Position numbers and translations under genes: made by a program. The notes beneath the pieces were generated by a model, which saw only the letters and a program-made list of their open reading frames with translations, was not told where the DNA came from and did no database searches. DNA of 64,000 nt from Planctomycetes bacterium MalM25 (GTDB lineage Bacteria; Planctomycetota; Planctomycetia; Pirellulales; Lacipirellulaceae): positions 434,001 through 498,000 of the forward strand of contig CP036424.1 of NCBI GenBank assembly GCA_007745835.1, written 5' to 3'. This document shows, in pieces, positions 8,601-16,755 of this stretch; within the stretch, counting starts at the first letter, position 1; every line of letters begins with the position of its first letter.

Positions 8601-9263
8601 ATGCCCTCGAAAGCCAACCCGTTGATGCGCAAGCCGCCCACTAACCGCCGGGAGACTCCGGTCGAGCCCCCGGCTGGGGCTGGCCGAGATGAGACGGATG
8701 AGTTGGCGACGATTCGATCAGGCGACCGGCTCGCGTTCACTGCCCTCTACGACCGGCACGCGGCTCTCGTGTTCACTCTCGCGCGGAGGATTCTCCGGTG
8801 CGACGCCGATGCCGAGGCCCTGGTTTCCGACATTTTTGTCGAGCTATGGCGGAATCCAGAGCGTTTTGACCCATCCCGCGGCGATGTGAGGACGTACCTC
8901 CTTGTGCTGACGCGATCTCGCGCGATAGACCGAATCCGAGGAGAGTCCCGTCGTCGTGCCGTCCAAGACGACTACGCTACCCAAGGTACGGAGCGTGCTG
9001 TGACCACCTCCACCGCCGAGCGCCCCGATCTCGCCGCGTTGCACAACGAGCGATCCGTGGACGTCCGCAACGCGGTGGCGGGTCTCGACTCGTCCTATCG
9101 TCAGCCGCTCCTGCTAGCATTTTTTGAGGGGCTGACCCATCGCGAGATTGCGGATCGGCTCGACGAACCCCTAGGAACCGTCAAGTCGCGAGTACGTGCT
9201 GCGATTCAGACGCTGAAGGCCAAACTCCATCGGTACGGGGGGCACGACGATGAACTGCCGTGA
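8601..9263 (+). CDS. ECF (SigK-like) RNA polymerase sigma factor
   Basis: 220 residues from the ATG at 8601. Region 2 is seen in ALYDRHAALVFTLARRIL followed by DAEALVSDIFVELWRNPERFD; region 4 in VAGLDSSYRQPLLLAFFEGLTHREIADRLDEPLGTVKSRVRAAI, a helix-turn-helix that reads -35 elements. The next gene, an anti-sigma factor, overlaps by 14 bp, a typical regulatory pair. The likely targets are the divergent DUF4394/DUF4331/TPR/HupE genes and itself, by proximity only. Confidence 0.9.
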   Translation: MPSKANPLMRKPPTNRRETPVEPPAGAGRDETDELATIRSGDRLAFTALYDRHAALVFTLARRILRCDADAEALVSDIFVELWRNPERFDPSRGDVRTYLLVLTRSRAIDRIRGESRRRAVQDDYATQGTERAVTTSTAERPDLAALHNERSVDVRNAVAGLDSSYRQPLLLAFFEGLTHREIADRLDEPLGTVKSRVRAAIQTLKAKLHRYGGHDDELP

Positions 9264-10032
9264 CGCCCAAAAACTTTTGCCCGATTACGCGCTCGACCTC
9301 TTGGACGAGGGTGAGTTGGAGGCCGTGGCTGGCCACCTCTCGACCGGTTGCACCGCGTGCAATCGCGACCTAGACGACTTGCATGCAACCTTCGAAGGCC
9401 TGCTCCAGAGCGAATCGGTAGTTAAACCGCCGCCGCGGATGCGAGATGAAATATTCACCAGGATCGACGACCACGCCGTGGTCCCCGTCGGTAGAACCGA
9501 AACGGTGTCGTCGCGTGAAGGACGCTCGCAGCCGCCTACATGGGCTCGCAGGGTGATGGTCGTCGTTGCCGTGGCGGCTTGCCTTGTTGGAATCGTTCGC
9601 TGGATCGGCACCGGGACGGCTGACGACCCGGAGGCGGCTCTATTGTCGTGGCAGCAACGCATCGATCGCGTGGACCGGCGACTCAACACGCCGGACTTCC
9701 GACTTGTCAGCCTGCTCGCCGAGAGGCCCCATGGCTCGTTGGTCACGCATCTGCTCTACGACGAGCTCTCCGCCCAGCTCCACGTTTGGCTAGCATGCGA
9801 CGAGCGAACCGGTGCCGCCACGCCAACGCATCTGTGGCTTGTCGCTGAGGATGGTCAGGTCATCGCTACGGCCGACCTAACGCAATCGTCTCCTTGGTGC
9901 TTTGGGTTGATCGACATCAGCCAGCCCGACTTACATCGCGTGCACCGGCTCTTGCTCACGGATGAAGAAGACCCCACGGCCACAGCCCCGAGCAAGAAAC
10001 CTCTTGAGAGCCTTCCGCTCAGGCTAGAATAG
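9250..10032 (+). CDS. Anti-sigma factor, RskA-like with zinc-finger N-terminus
   Basis: 260 residues. The N-terminal domain (about 1-75) resembles a ZAS-type anti-sigma domain: DYALDLLDEGE then HLSTGCTACNRDL. One transmembrane segment (about 100-119, VMVVVAVAACLVGIVRWIG) follows, then an extracytoplasmic C-terminal domain with the W...L....P, TPTHLWLVAEDGQ and SPWCFGLID features of anti-sigma-K (RskA) proteins. It probably holds the overlapping sigma factor at the membrane until an envelope signal triggers proteolysis. It is the last gene of the DUF4864-sigma block. Confidence 0.86.
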   Translation: MNCRDAQKLLPDYALDLLDEGELEAVAGHLSTGCTACNRDLDDLHATFEGLLQSESVVKPPPRMRDEIFTRIDDHAVVPVGRTETVSSREGRSQPPTWARRVMVVVAVAACLVGIVRWIGTGTADDPEAALLSWQQRIDRVDRRLNTPDFRLVSLLAERPHGSLVTHLLYDELSAQLHVWLACDERTGAATPTHLWLVAEDGQVIATADLTQSSPWCFGLIDISQPDLHRVHRLLLTDEEDPTATAPSKKPLESLPLRLE

Positions 10033-10520
10033 GGCAAGTGGCGAACTCTTTAACCGCTTCTGTGATTGCAAGACTTTCTCAAATCGAGTCCGTTACTTCC
10101 AGTTGAGCCTTTCTTGGCGATCGCTCACGTCGATCTCGAATCCATCGACATCGACGTGTGATATCCAACAGGTCACCGGCCGTAATGATGAATGATGAAC
10201 GTCGCCTGCTTCCTTGCCGCGGCTTGCCCGAGACTGCGTTCGCATTGCCGCATCTCTGGCTGCTAGCAGCTGGACTGGCAACCCGACGATTCGGCCAACC
10301 GTTGAGCTTACGGCGGCCGTGGAACTGCGGTCGGTGACGGGCACCGACGCGAGTTCGGCCAGACTGAAACCCGCCGCGGGTGAGGCAACCTCAGACGCAA
10401 GGACCGGGCGTGCTTGCTTCAACAAGCTCGCACGGAACTATCGACAGTCTATAGCTTTCGGAGGCCGCGGAGGCTCTGATATGTCGTGCTTCCTCTAGCC
10501 GCAGAACCCTTCGAAGTACT
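10033..10520. other. 488-bp gap without a supported gene
   Basis: No frame combines a usable start with coding-like composition. A minus-strand frame ends at 10093 with a tail (ISHVDVDGFEIDVSDRQER) that looks protein-like, but its only start is a TTG without a ribosome-binding site; it could be a gene remnant. Nothing else is visible. Confidence 0.45.
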
Positions 10521-11024
10521 GTGAAACGACTCCACGTTATCGGCCGAAAAAACCATGGGAAAACCACCCTCGTCGTCGCGCTCATTGAGGAGCTGACAGG
10601 ACGCGGACTGCGGGTTGGAACGATCAAGCACACGCATCATCGGCACGAACTCGACGTGCCGGGTAAAGACTCGCATCGGCACCGAACAGCCGGCGCCACC
10701 GTTGTCGGTGTGCTATCGAAAGGCCTGAGCGCCGTCTTCTTGCCTAGCGATGACTCCGGTCCGAGCCGGGACCGCTACGCCCCCTTGGCGACAGTGTTCG
10801 CGTCGAGTGACCTCGTGCTCGTCGAAGGGGATTCGGGAACGACGGCTCCAAAGATCGAGGTCTGGCGTGCCGAGGTGGGCAGCCGGCCGTTGGCGGAAGA
10901 AGACCTGAGCGTACTCGCGGTTGTTACCGACGATGATCTGCCGACCGCAGGCCTAACCCTACCGAGGAGCGACCTGCAAACACTTGCCGACTGGGTTATC
11001 GCCTGGATGAACCGTAGCGATTGA
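10521..11024 (+). CDS. mobB: Molybdopterin-guanine dinucleotide biosynthesis protein MobB
   Basis: 167 residues with a GTG start at 10521. The P-loop GRKNHGKTT lies at residues 8-16, followed by the MobB signature LRVGTIKHTHHRHELDVPGKDSHRHRTAGA. MobB binds GTP and assists MobA in attaching GMP to molybdopterin to form bis-MGD, the cofactor needed by the NapA encoded on the same island. It stands alone here, with moaA, moaD and moaE 16 kb away; mobA, moaB/C, moeA and the others are not in the window and must be chromosomal if the pathway is complete. Confidence 0.9.
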   Translation: MKRLHVIGRKNHGKTTLVVALIEELTGRGLRVGTIKHTHHRHELDVPGKDSHRHRTAGATVVGVLSKGLSAVFLPSDDSGPSRDRYAPLATVFASSDLVLVEGDSGTTAPKIEVWRAEVGSRPLAEEDLSVLAVVTDDDLPTAGLTLPRSDLQTLADWVIAWMNRSD

Positions 11025-11325
11025 CTTCCGCTGCAATTGCCCTGGCCCAACGCATCGTTAGCGGGTCGTCATTCCCTGCACCACGCCCGGGACTATCGCC
11101 CTTTCTTGCCTGGGTCGCGTAGAGGTCACAGCCTGCCAAGACTCTAGTGGCGAAGCTTGCACGCAGCCAGCCAGAGTCCTAGCCGAGGCGGCCCCATACT
11201 ATACAATACTATGTAGATTGCGTCGCTCGTCAGAGTCAAAGAGCTTCGGGTCCCAACCAAATCTCCAAAGCGACCGTCAAGATCCCCTCGCGATCTAGGC
11301 AACAGCAGGCTATCGAGAAAGGGTT
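11025..11325. promoter_or_regulatory. Upstream region of the nitronate monooxygenase gene
   Basis: 301 bp with no gene. An AT-rich stretch at about 11196-11219 (ATACTATACAATACTATGTAG) contains two near-identical ATACTAT copies and a TATACAAT hexamer-like element, a plausible -10 region. Confidence 0.4.
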
Positions 11326-12789
11326 ATGAAGATGCAACGCTCCGACGAGCCCTTGATCATCCAGGGTGGGATGGGAGTCGCCGTATCGGACTGGCGACTT
11401 GCCCGTGCGGTCGCTCGAGCGGGTCAGCTCGGCGTCGTCTCGGGGACAGCAGTCGATACGGTCCTCGTCCGGAGGCTCCAGCTAGGCGACCGGGGTGGCC
11501 ATCTTCGGCGGGCTTTGGCCGAGTTTCCTTACCCGGCGATGGCAGAGCGGATCGTCGAAAGGTACCTCGTCGAGGGAGGCGTGTCGGACACGGCCCCGCT
11601 GGCCCATACCAGCGTGATGACCCACGAGCCAACGCAGCACGAGCTGGAGCTCACGGTCGCCGCCAACTTTGTTGAGGTCTTCTTGGCAAAAGAAGGCCAT
11701 TGCGGGCTCGTTGGCATCAACTACCTAGAGAAAATCCAAACGCCAACGCTCCCCTCGCTTTTCGGGGCCATGCTGGCTGGTGTCGATTTCGTGTTGATGG
11801 GGGCGGGCATCCCGAGGGCGATCCCAGGGATCCTCGATCGGCTGCAAGACGGCCTGCCGGTCGAGTTGCCGCTGCACGTCGAGGGGGCGACCAAGGAGGA
11901 TCACTTCGTCTGTCGATTCGACCCGATGGAGTTCGGAAATCAAGAGATCCCCTGGCTCAATCGGCCGAAGTTCTTGGCGATCGTCGCTTCGGCCACGCTC
12001 GCGTCGATGCTCGCCCGCAAATCGTCGGGCCGGGTGGATGGGTTTATCGTTGAGGGGCCAACCGCGGGCGGTCACAACGCACCACCACGCGGCAAGGCCT
12101 CGCTGAACGAACGTGGAGAGCCGGTCTACGGCCCCCGCGATGTCGTTGACCTGGAGGCGATCGCTGGGCTGGGGCTACCGTTCTGGCTAGCCGGTTCTTA
12201 CGGAACGCCCGAGAGTCTAAGCCAGGCGCTCGATTTTGGTGCGACGGGGGTTCAGGTAGGAACCGCCTTCGCATTTTGCCGCGAATCGGGATTCCGCGGA
12301 GACCTCCGTCAGCATGTGCTCGACGCGAGCCAATCAGAGCAGGTTGATATCGTGACCGACCCGCTTGCCTCGCCAACCGGCTTCCCGCTGAAGGTCTTGC
12401 AGGTGGAGGGCTCGATTTCGGAGGAGACGGTCTACTCGCAGCGGAACCGCGTTTGTGACTTGGGCTACCTCCGCCAGGGCTATCGCAAGGAAGACGGAAC
12501 CCTTGGCTGGCGATGCCCGGGAGAGCCCGTGCGGTCATTCCTCCACAAGGGGGGCGAACTCCAAGAGACGGTCGGGCGCAAGTGCGTCTGCAATGGCCTG
12601 CTGGCCAGTGTTGGGCTCGAACAGAGACGCAATGGAGGGCAGCACGAGAAGCCGCTGGTGACCTGTGGCAACGAAGCCGCCAAGGTGAGCCGGTTCCTCA
12701 AGGAACCAGAGGACACGTCCTACTCGGCTGCAGATGTCATCGACTGCCTGCTGGCCGGCGTGAACACCGAACCGCACACGTCTGCGTAA
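11326..12789 (+). CDS. Nitronate monooxygenase family FMN protein
   Basis: 487 residues in a TIM-barrel fold of the 2-nitropropane dioxygenase/NMO family. Motifs: IIQGGMGVAVSDWRLARAVA at the N-terminus, FVLMGAGIP, IVEGPTAGGHNAP with the His expected in the active site, and GATGVQVGTAFAFCRES for FMN phosphate binding. Family members oxidise toxic alkyl nitronates to carbonyl compounds and nitrite, but this longer class (with a C-terminal Cys-containing extension, C-x-C-NGLLA) may act on other substrates. A second ATG at 11332 has better spacing to the AAAGGG ribosome-binding site. Its place among nitrogen-oxide genes suggests handling of nitro compounds; this is inference. Confidence 0.85.
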   Translation: MKMQRSDEPLIIQGGMGVAVSDWRLARAVARAGQLGVVSGTAVDTVLVRRLQLGDRGGHLRRALAEFPYPAMAERIVERYLVEGGVSDTAPLAHTSVMTHEPTQHELELTVAANFVEVFLAKEGHCGLVGINYLEKIQTPTLPSLFGAMLAGVDFVLMGAGIPRAIPGILDRLQDGLPVELPLHVEGATKEDHFVCRFDPMEFGNQEIPWLNRPKFLAIVASATLASMLARKSSGRVDGFIVEGPTAGGHNAPPRGKASLNERGEPVYGPRDVVDLEAIAGLGLPFWLAGSYGTPESLSQALDFGATGVQVGTAFAFCRESGFRGDLRQHVLDASQSEQVDIVTDPLASPTGFPLKVLQVEGSISEETVYSQRNRVCDLGYLRQGYRKEDGTLGWRCPGEPVRSFLHKGGELQETVGRKCVCNGLLASVGLEQRRNGGQHEKPLVTCGNEAAKVSRFLKEPEDTSYSAADVIDCLLAGVNTEPHTSA

Positions 12790-12828
12790 CGCCTTGCCAA
12801 ACCGGCCGCCGGCGGCGGGCGATAGCTC

Positions 12829-13251
12829 TCAACCCACCTCGCACAGAGGAATAATCGGGTTCGAGGACTCGACCAATTGCTGGATGGTCACCGCGGCGAA
12901 GGCGGCTTGCGTCGCTGCGTAGGCCTTGTCGAGTTCCGAATGCAGCGGACACAGTTTCTTATGGGTCTTGAGTCCCAGCGGGCATCTCTTGATCCGCTCG
13001 ATCGGATCGACCGTGTCAACGACATCGAGGATCGTCAGCTTGCTCGTGCGACGGATCAGTTCGTAGCCACCGCCGGGGCCTGGACGGGAGCGCACGAGGC
13101 CGGATGCGCAGAGGTCTTGCAGCACCCTGGTCAGATACCGCCGCGGCACCTTGGTTTGCTTTGCCAGGGCGTCCGCCGCGAGAGGTCTGCCAGGGTCTTT
13201 CCCCATGCAGGCGACGGCTCGCAGGGCGTACTCGGCGGTCTTCGAGAGCAT
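12829..13251 (-). CDS. Rrf2-family regulator, NsrR/IscR-like
   Basis: 140 residues from the ATG at 13251 (an upstream start at 13272 adds 7 residues). The Rrf2 opening [15 protein letters not shown] is followed by a winged helix with [31 protein letters not shown]. Iron-sulphur ligands in NsrR/IscR are three Cys after this; here C90 and C101 ([12 protein letters not shown]) are present with His97 between them and another Cys near the C-terminus. The gene follows ric and the DGC gene on the same strand, which points to NO or Fe-S status sensing. The likely operator is the palindrome at 14683-14698. Confidence 0.85.
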   Translation of the reverse strand: MLSKTAEYALRAVACMGKDPGRPLAADALAKQTKVPRRYLTRVLQDLCASGLVRSRPGPGGGYELIRRTSKLTILDVVDTVDPIERIKRCPLGLKTHKKLCPLHSELDKAYAATQAAFAAVTIQQLVESSNPIIPLCEVG

Positions 13252-13469
13252 TCTGGAGACTCGTAGAAACAAGGAACGAGTCGACGTAGCTACGGCTACG
13301 CCTGTTTTTTCCTACACCGCCTTGTGCATGTTTTATCGTACTCTCGCGTTACCGAAGCGGCAATCGCAATCTCGCCAGCGTTTGAAATCGGGTCGGCAAG
13401 ACCACCGTCTGCGCATTGCCTCGTGCCGAGCTACCACACCGCATCAGCAGCTAGCCGGTAACGCCACAG

Positions 13470-13827
13470 CTACCACGCTGAGCCGACCTGCCCTAACACG
13501 GCGTCCATCAAGCGATCGAAGTCTGCGCCCTCGGGCTGGTCCGCGTTCTTTTTGACGCCAAGCTCGTGCAAGCGTAGATGCTTGTCGGCCCGCGCAGCCA
13601 CTCGATCGAGTACTCCCGCGCTGCAGTGGATTGGGCAGCCGTCGATGATCCAGACTTCGCGGTCACACAGCTTGTTCAAGAACATCGGCTTCGCGGCCCC
13701 CACGCCCGCCAAGCAAGACATCTCCGCGATCCCACGTCGATCGAGTTCGAGAGCAACACGGCCTGCGAGCTGGACCCGCGGGAGAGCAGCCGGAGCAGGC
13801 GAGCACTAAAGGACGCTTCGTGGACAT
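13470..13827 (-). pseudogene. DGC-domain putative zinc-binding protein, broken by a one-base frameshift
   Basis: The ATG at 13827 begins STKRPLVLACSGCSPA, the Cys-rich start of DGC-domain (PF08859) proteins. In a second frame the chain continues VQLAGRVALELDRRGIAEM, then SCLAGVGA, WIIDGCPIHC (the DGC motif) and LHELGVKKN, ending at 13470. Removing one C from the CCC at 13775-13777 (plus strand) joins the two into one protein of about 118 residues with no other defect. It is either a recent mutation or a sequencing error. It sits 43 bp after ric on the same strand, so ric and this gene probably form one transcript. The role of the family is unknown; conserved Cys pairs suggest metal binding. 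Confidence 0.8.
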
Positions 13828-13870
13828 CGCAGGCGTTTACTCGTTCGGGTCTGGGCAGGCTGCCGTCGCG

Positions 13871-14584
13871 TCAGGCGTTGGACTCTAGCTCGATCGCCTT
13901 AGGGAACATGACGTTGTTCTCCTTATGAATGTGCTGGTGCATATCGGCCTCAAGCTGTTCAAGCGAAGCGAGCATGGCCCGGTAGGTGTTGCACGCCCAT
14001 TCGGGCGGGGCAAAGTCGTCGGTCGCTTCCCGCAGGATCGCCAGCTCGCCGCCGGCTTGATCGTGCTCGTGCTCCATCTGCCGGATCGGGTTGGCGACGC
14101 TGCCGCAGGGATGCTCGGATGCCGCGCCCGACGATTCCATCTGCCGGACGATTGGGAAGAGGATCTGCTCTTCTTTCATCATGTGCGGTTCGAGCTCGGC
14201 CCGGAGCGACAAGAACGCCTCGCGAACCTGAAGCAGCCTAGGCTCTTTGTCGCTATGAACGCGGGCGACCTTCTCCGTCATCCAGTCGAGCCGGGGCAGT
14301 TCCTCACGCAGATAAGCATGATGAGTCGCTTCGACGTGGTCGGCCAACTCGGTGAGCGTCATCGCGTCGGGATCGGGCGATTCGTCTTGGTCGGTAGCGG
14401 CATCGGCTTGGTCGATTCGCTGGAGCACGTCATCGACGCCGATGCCCCGTTTCTCGCAGGCCCGTGCCAGCGAGACCTTCCCGCCACAGCAGTAATCGAT
14501 CTTCAGGGCCTCGAAGACCCGGGCTCGCATGGGGCGTTGGCGGACGAGTTCACCGACGGTCTGGTTGGGGTCGAGAGTAAGCAT
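13871..14584 (-). CDS. ric: Iron-sulphur cluster repair di-iron protein (Ric/YtfE/ScdA)
   Basis: 237 residues. The N-terminal ScdA domain carries the DYCCGG motif (Cys32-Cys33), and a hemerythrin-like domain follows with ligands in DHVEATHHAYLREE, EPHMMKEEQILFP, RQMEHEHDQAG and DMHQHIHKENNVMFPKA. Ric proteins restore Fe-S clusters damaged by nitric oxide or peroxide. NO can arise during nitrate/nitrite metabolism, which fits the neighbouring nap genes. The ATG at 14584 is 99 bp from a perfect palindrome likely bound by the Rrf2 regulator. Length and motifs are standard. Confidence 0.94.
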   Translation of the reverse strand: MLTLDPNQTVGELVRQRPMRARVFEALKIDYCCGGKVSLARACEKRGIGVDDVLQRIDQADAATDQDESPDPDAMTLTELADHVEATHHAYLREELPRLDWMTEKVARVHSDKEPRLLQVREAFLSLRAELEPHMMKEEQILFPIVRQMESSGAASEHPCGSVANPIRQMEHEHDQAGGELAILREATDDFAPPEWACNTYRAMLASLEQLEADMHQHIHKENNVMFPKAIELESNA

Positions 14585-14682
14585 GGCAGCCTCGATGTGA
14601 TGGGGGCGGGGCGACGAATTCTCAAGTCACCGACCCGCGGGATGCACTCCAGAAACAGCCCCTAATCGTATGCCGCCAATAG

Positions 14683-14698
14683 TGCATGTCAACATGCA
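14683..14698. promoter_or_regulatory. Perfect palindrome upstream of ric, candidate NsrR/Rrf2 operator
   Basis: TGCATGT-CA-ACATGCA, two perfect 7-bp half sites. NsrR operators contain inverted ATGCAT-like half sites, so this is a plausible NO-responsive operator. A related half site (TGCATGTTTTATCGTA) lies at 13326-13341 upstream of the Rrf2 gene. Confidence 0.55.
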
Positions 14699-14867
14699 GG
14701 TTTGATCTTGTGCGTCCCGGTGTGGATCCTTCGGAAGGTATGGCGTCAATGCAGACCGTCAGACGCTGTCGGCGAGCGGCGACTGCTCTGCAGCCGTGTT
14801 CGATCTGCGCGAAATGGGACGGGGCGGTTGACCGGTCACTCGCAGCCAGCGCTTGACGCGAGAGCGC

Positions 14868-15176
14868 CTACGCGTGCTCTGGCAGTCGACTTCGGATGAT
14901 CTTGGTTGTCGGGTCGCCCGGCATGATCGTGTCGCACCAAAGCTCGCCCTCGAAGTCGTACCGGACTTGGATTGCCTCCGCTTGGCCGTTGGCGAAGGCC
15001 ACCTCGGCGTCGCCAAGCGCAACCTGCCGATCGTCGTGGGCATTCTTCAGCTGAACGTGACGCACCTTGGCGCCCGCCGCGAGGTCGGCAAACAGTTGCA
15101 GTACCTGGTCCCGGGCCCACTCGGCTTGCAGGATCTCGGGATCGCCCTGGTTAGGGTCAGCGTCATTGAGGCTCAC
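14868..15176 (-). CDS. Hypothetical 102-residue protein, last gene of the nap operon
   Basis: Starts with a GTG at 15176 that overlaps the napF stop codon (GTGA), so it is translationally coupled to napF. There is no signal peptide and no membrane segment. The middle is alpha/beta with VRHVQLKNAHDDRQVALGDAEVAFANGQAEAIQVRYDFEGELWCDTIMPG; a single Cys is present. I do not recognise the family. The position suggests a cytoplasmic nitrate-reductase accessory protein, for instance in cofactor insertion or folding, but nothing in the sequence proves it. Confidence 0.75.
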   Translation of the reverse strand: MSLNDADPNQGDPEILQAEWARDQVLQLFADLAAGAKVRHVQLKNAHDDRQVALGDAEVAFANGQAEAIQVRYDFEGELWCDTIMPGDPTTKIIRSRLPEHA

Positions 15177-15922
15177 GGCTTGGGCCTATTGGGTCGGGCG
15201 AAGGCGGGCATCAGCAGGATCGCGTTCTCGGGCGCCGGGCAGACGTAGCGGCAAACGCCGCAACCGGTGCAAGCTGCTTCGATGACGGTTGGCTTGCCGT
15301 CGGTCAAGAGAATCGCCCCTTCGACCGGGCATCGCTCGCTGCACACGGTGCAGGTTGTGTGGTGATAGGCCAAGCAGAGGTGCTCGGTGACAACGGCAGT
15401 CCCCATCACCGGCGGGATGCGGTCGGTCAGCACGCCCGGTTCGCACGAGGCGATGCAGGGAAAGTCCTCGCACATCAGGCAGGCCTGCGTGTCGGCCTCG
15501 ATGATCGGTGTGGCGGCGACACGCTCACCGAGTCGCTCGGGGGCGTTGTGGATCGCGTCGTAGGGGCAAGCCGTGATGCAGTCGCCGCATCGCGTGCAGC
15601 CGGCGAGGAACTCGGCCTCTTCAATCGCGCCGGGCGGGCGGAAGACGGGTATCGTGCGAGGCGGCGATCGGGTGCCCAGGGCGGTGGTCGCCACGGGTTC
15701 GATGCTAATCCCGCCAAGGCTGCGTGGGGCGCCCTTCTCCGGATCTTGCTCAGCAGGCCGAGGGTAGCGGGCAACGAGTTGGCGTTCTTCTTTCGGGAGG
15801 AACTCCCCGAGACGCCCGGTAAGCAGCGCCCGCCGACTGGTAAACGCCTTCGTGCGATTCGCTTCAGACGGTCGTGTCCAAGGGGCAAGTCTTCGCAGGC
15901 GTTTCAACAACCAGTGCCACAC
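15173..15922 (-). CDS. napF: NapF-like ferredoxin (four 4Fe-4S motifs)
   Basis: About 249 residues from a GTG at 15922, which has AGAGGG upstream; a TTG at 15964 is less likely. NapF features appear in order: SRRALLTGRLG near the N-terminus, then Cys motifs CTRCGDCITACP, CLMCEDFPCIASC, CLAYHHTTCTVCSERCP and CTGCGVCRYVCP. The CLAY...C..C...C arrangement matches NapF. NapF is cytoplasmic in E. coli and is thought to help activate NapA before export. The fourth motif (CTGCGVCRYVCPAPENA) carries an extra Pro-Ala insertion. The gene begins 38 bp after the tetraheme gene. Confidence 0.85.
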   Translation of the reverse strand: MWHWLLKRLRRLAPWTRPSEANRTKAFTSRRALLTGRLGEFLPKEERQLVARYPRPAEQDPEKGAPRSLGGISIEPVATTALGTRSPPRTIPVFRPPGAIEEAEFLAGCTRCGDCITACPYDAIHNAPERLGERVAATPIIEADTQACLMCEDFPCIASCEPGVLTDRIPPVMGTAVVTEHLCLAYHHTTCTVCSERCPVEGAILLTDGKPTVIEAACTGCGVCRYVCPAPENAILLMPAFARPNRPKP

Positions 15923-15960
15923 AGATACTGCCCTCTCGATTCGACGACCGCGATCGCCCC

Positions 15961-16755
15961 TCAACGCCCGGCGACGTCGAGCGGCGGCAGCATGGGAACG
16001 CTATCCACTTGGAAGGTTTGGTCGAGTGCAGCCGACGGGGCGTGGCACTGCGTGCAGTTGGTGCGCCACGGGTGGGTTGATTCCAAGCCGGCCCACCCAT
16101 TGGGCCCGCCGTGGCAGGCGTTGCACTGCTGACGCATCCACTGGGAGTGGGGAATCGTCGGCGGCGCACCAGGGTAAGCCCGTTCGCCCCGTTTCGGGGC
16201 GGGCAGGCCGACGAAGTGAGTCTCGACCGTGGCGTCGGCCTCTTGAAACGGTTTGGGCGCCATCGGAGCGTGGCACTGTGTGCAGTTCGCCAAGAACGGG
16301 TGCGACATGACGCTCGCCTTGAGCCCAGCCATCTTCATGCCGTTGGCATGGCATGCGTAGCAGGCAGCGTCGTTCGTGTTCTCGATCGGGTGCGGCACCA
16401 CCGGCGGAGCGCCGTTGAACGCACGGCGCGAGGCGCGCAGCTTGCCGGACGCTTCTTTGTCGGCTTCACTGGGTTCGATCTTGGTAAAGAGGTCGTAGTC
16501 GGTTTGGGGGATCCTTGCCCCCGCCGCACTCCACGAAGCAGTCGGGCCCATTGGGGTACTGGGGACCTCGGCGTAGCTAACGGCTGCTACGAGTTTGGCT
16601 TCTCGCGTAAGCGGTTGCGTCTTCTGGGCTGCCGCATACAAGGGAGAATCACCCAACCCGTCGGGCTTCGGGACGCCATCCGACAGGCCCACGAAGTAAC
16701 CGATCACCGCCACGGCGATGACAACCGAGAGGAAGATCGTTGAGAGGCGTTTCAT
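15961..16755 (-). CDS. Tetraheme NapB-like cytochrome made of two diheme modules
   Basis: 264 residues with an N-terminal membrane anchor/signal (TIFLSVVIAVAVIGYFVGL). There are four CxxCH sites: C132-H136, C158-H162, C211-H215 and C234-H238. Each pair sits in a NapB-type unit: RAFNGAPPVVPHPI...CYACH...MSHPF..NCTQCHAP (about 111-165) and RAYPGAPPTIPHSQ...CNACH...STHPW.TNCTQCHAP (about 192-241). Ordinary NapB is about 150 residues and diheme, so this looks like a duplicated NapB. It would pass electrons to NapA in the periplasm. The start overlaps the napA stop (ATGA). Confidence 0.85.
   Translation of the reverse strand: MKRLSTIFLSVVIAVAVIGYFVGLSDGVPKPDGLGDSPLYAAAQKTQPLTREAKLVAAVSYAEVPSTPMGPTASWSAAGARIPQTDYDLFTKIEPSEADKEASGKLRASRRAFNGAPPVVPHPIENTNDAACYACHANGMKMAGLKASVMSHPFLANCTQCHAPMAPKPFQEADATVETHFVGLPAPKRGERAYPGAPPTIPHSQWMRQQCNACHGGPNGWAGLESTHPWRTNCTQCHAPSAALDQTFQVDSVPMLPPLDVAGR

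Noticed and set aside
10093..10425. Minus-strand frame of 110 codons between anti-sigma and mobB
   Set aside because: Only a TTG start without ribosome-binding site; the tail looks protein-like but the rest does not. Left as an unannotated gap.
15922..15964. TTG start of napF at 15964
   Set aside because: It would overlap the preceding stop with no ribosome-binding site; the GTG at 15922 has AGAGGG upstream.
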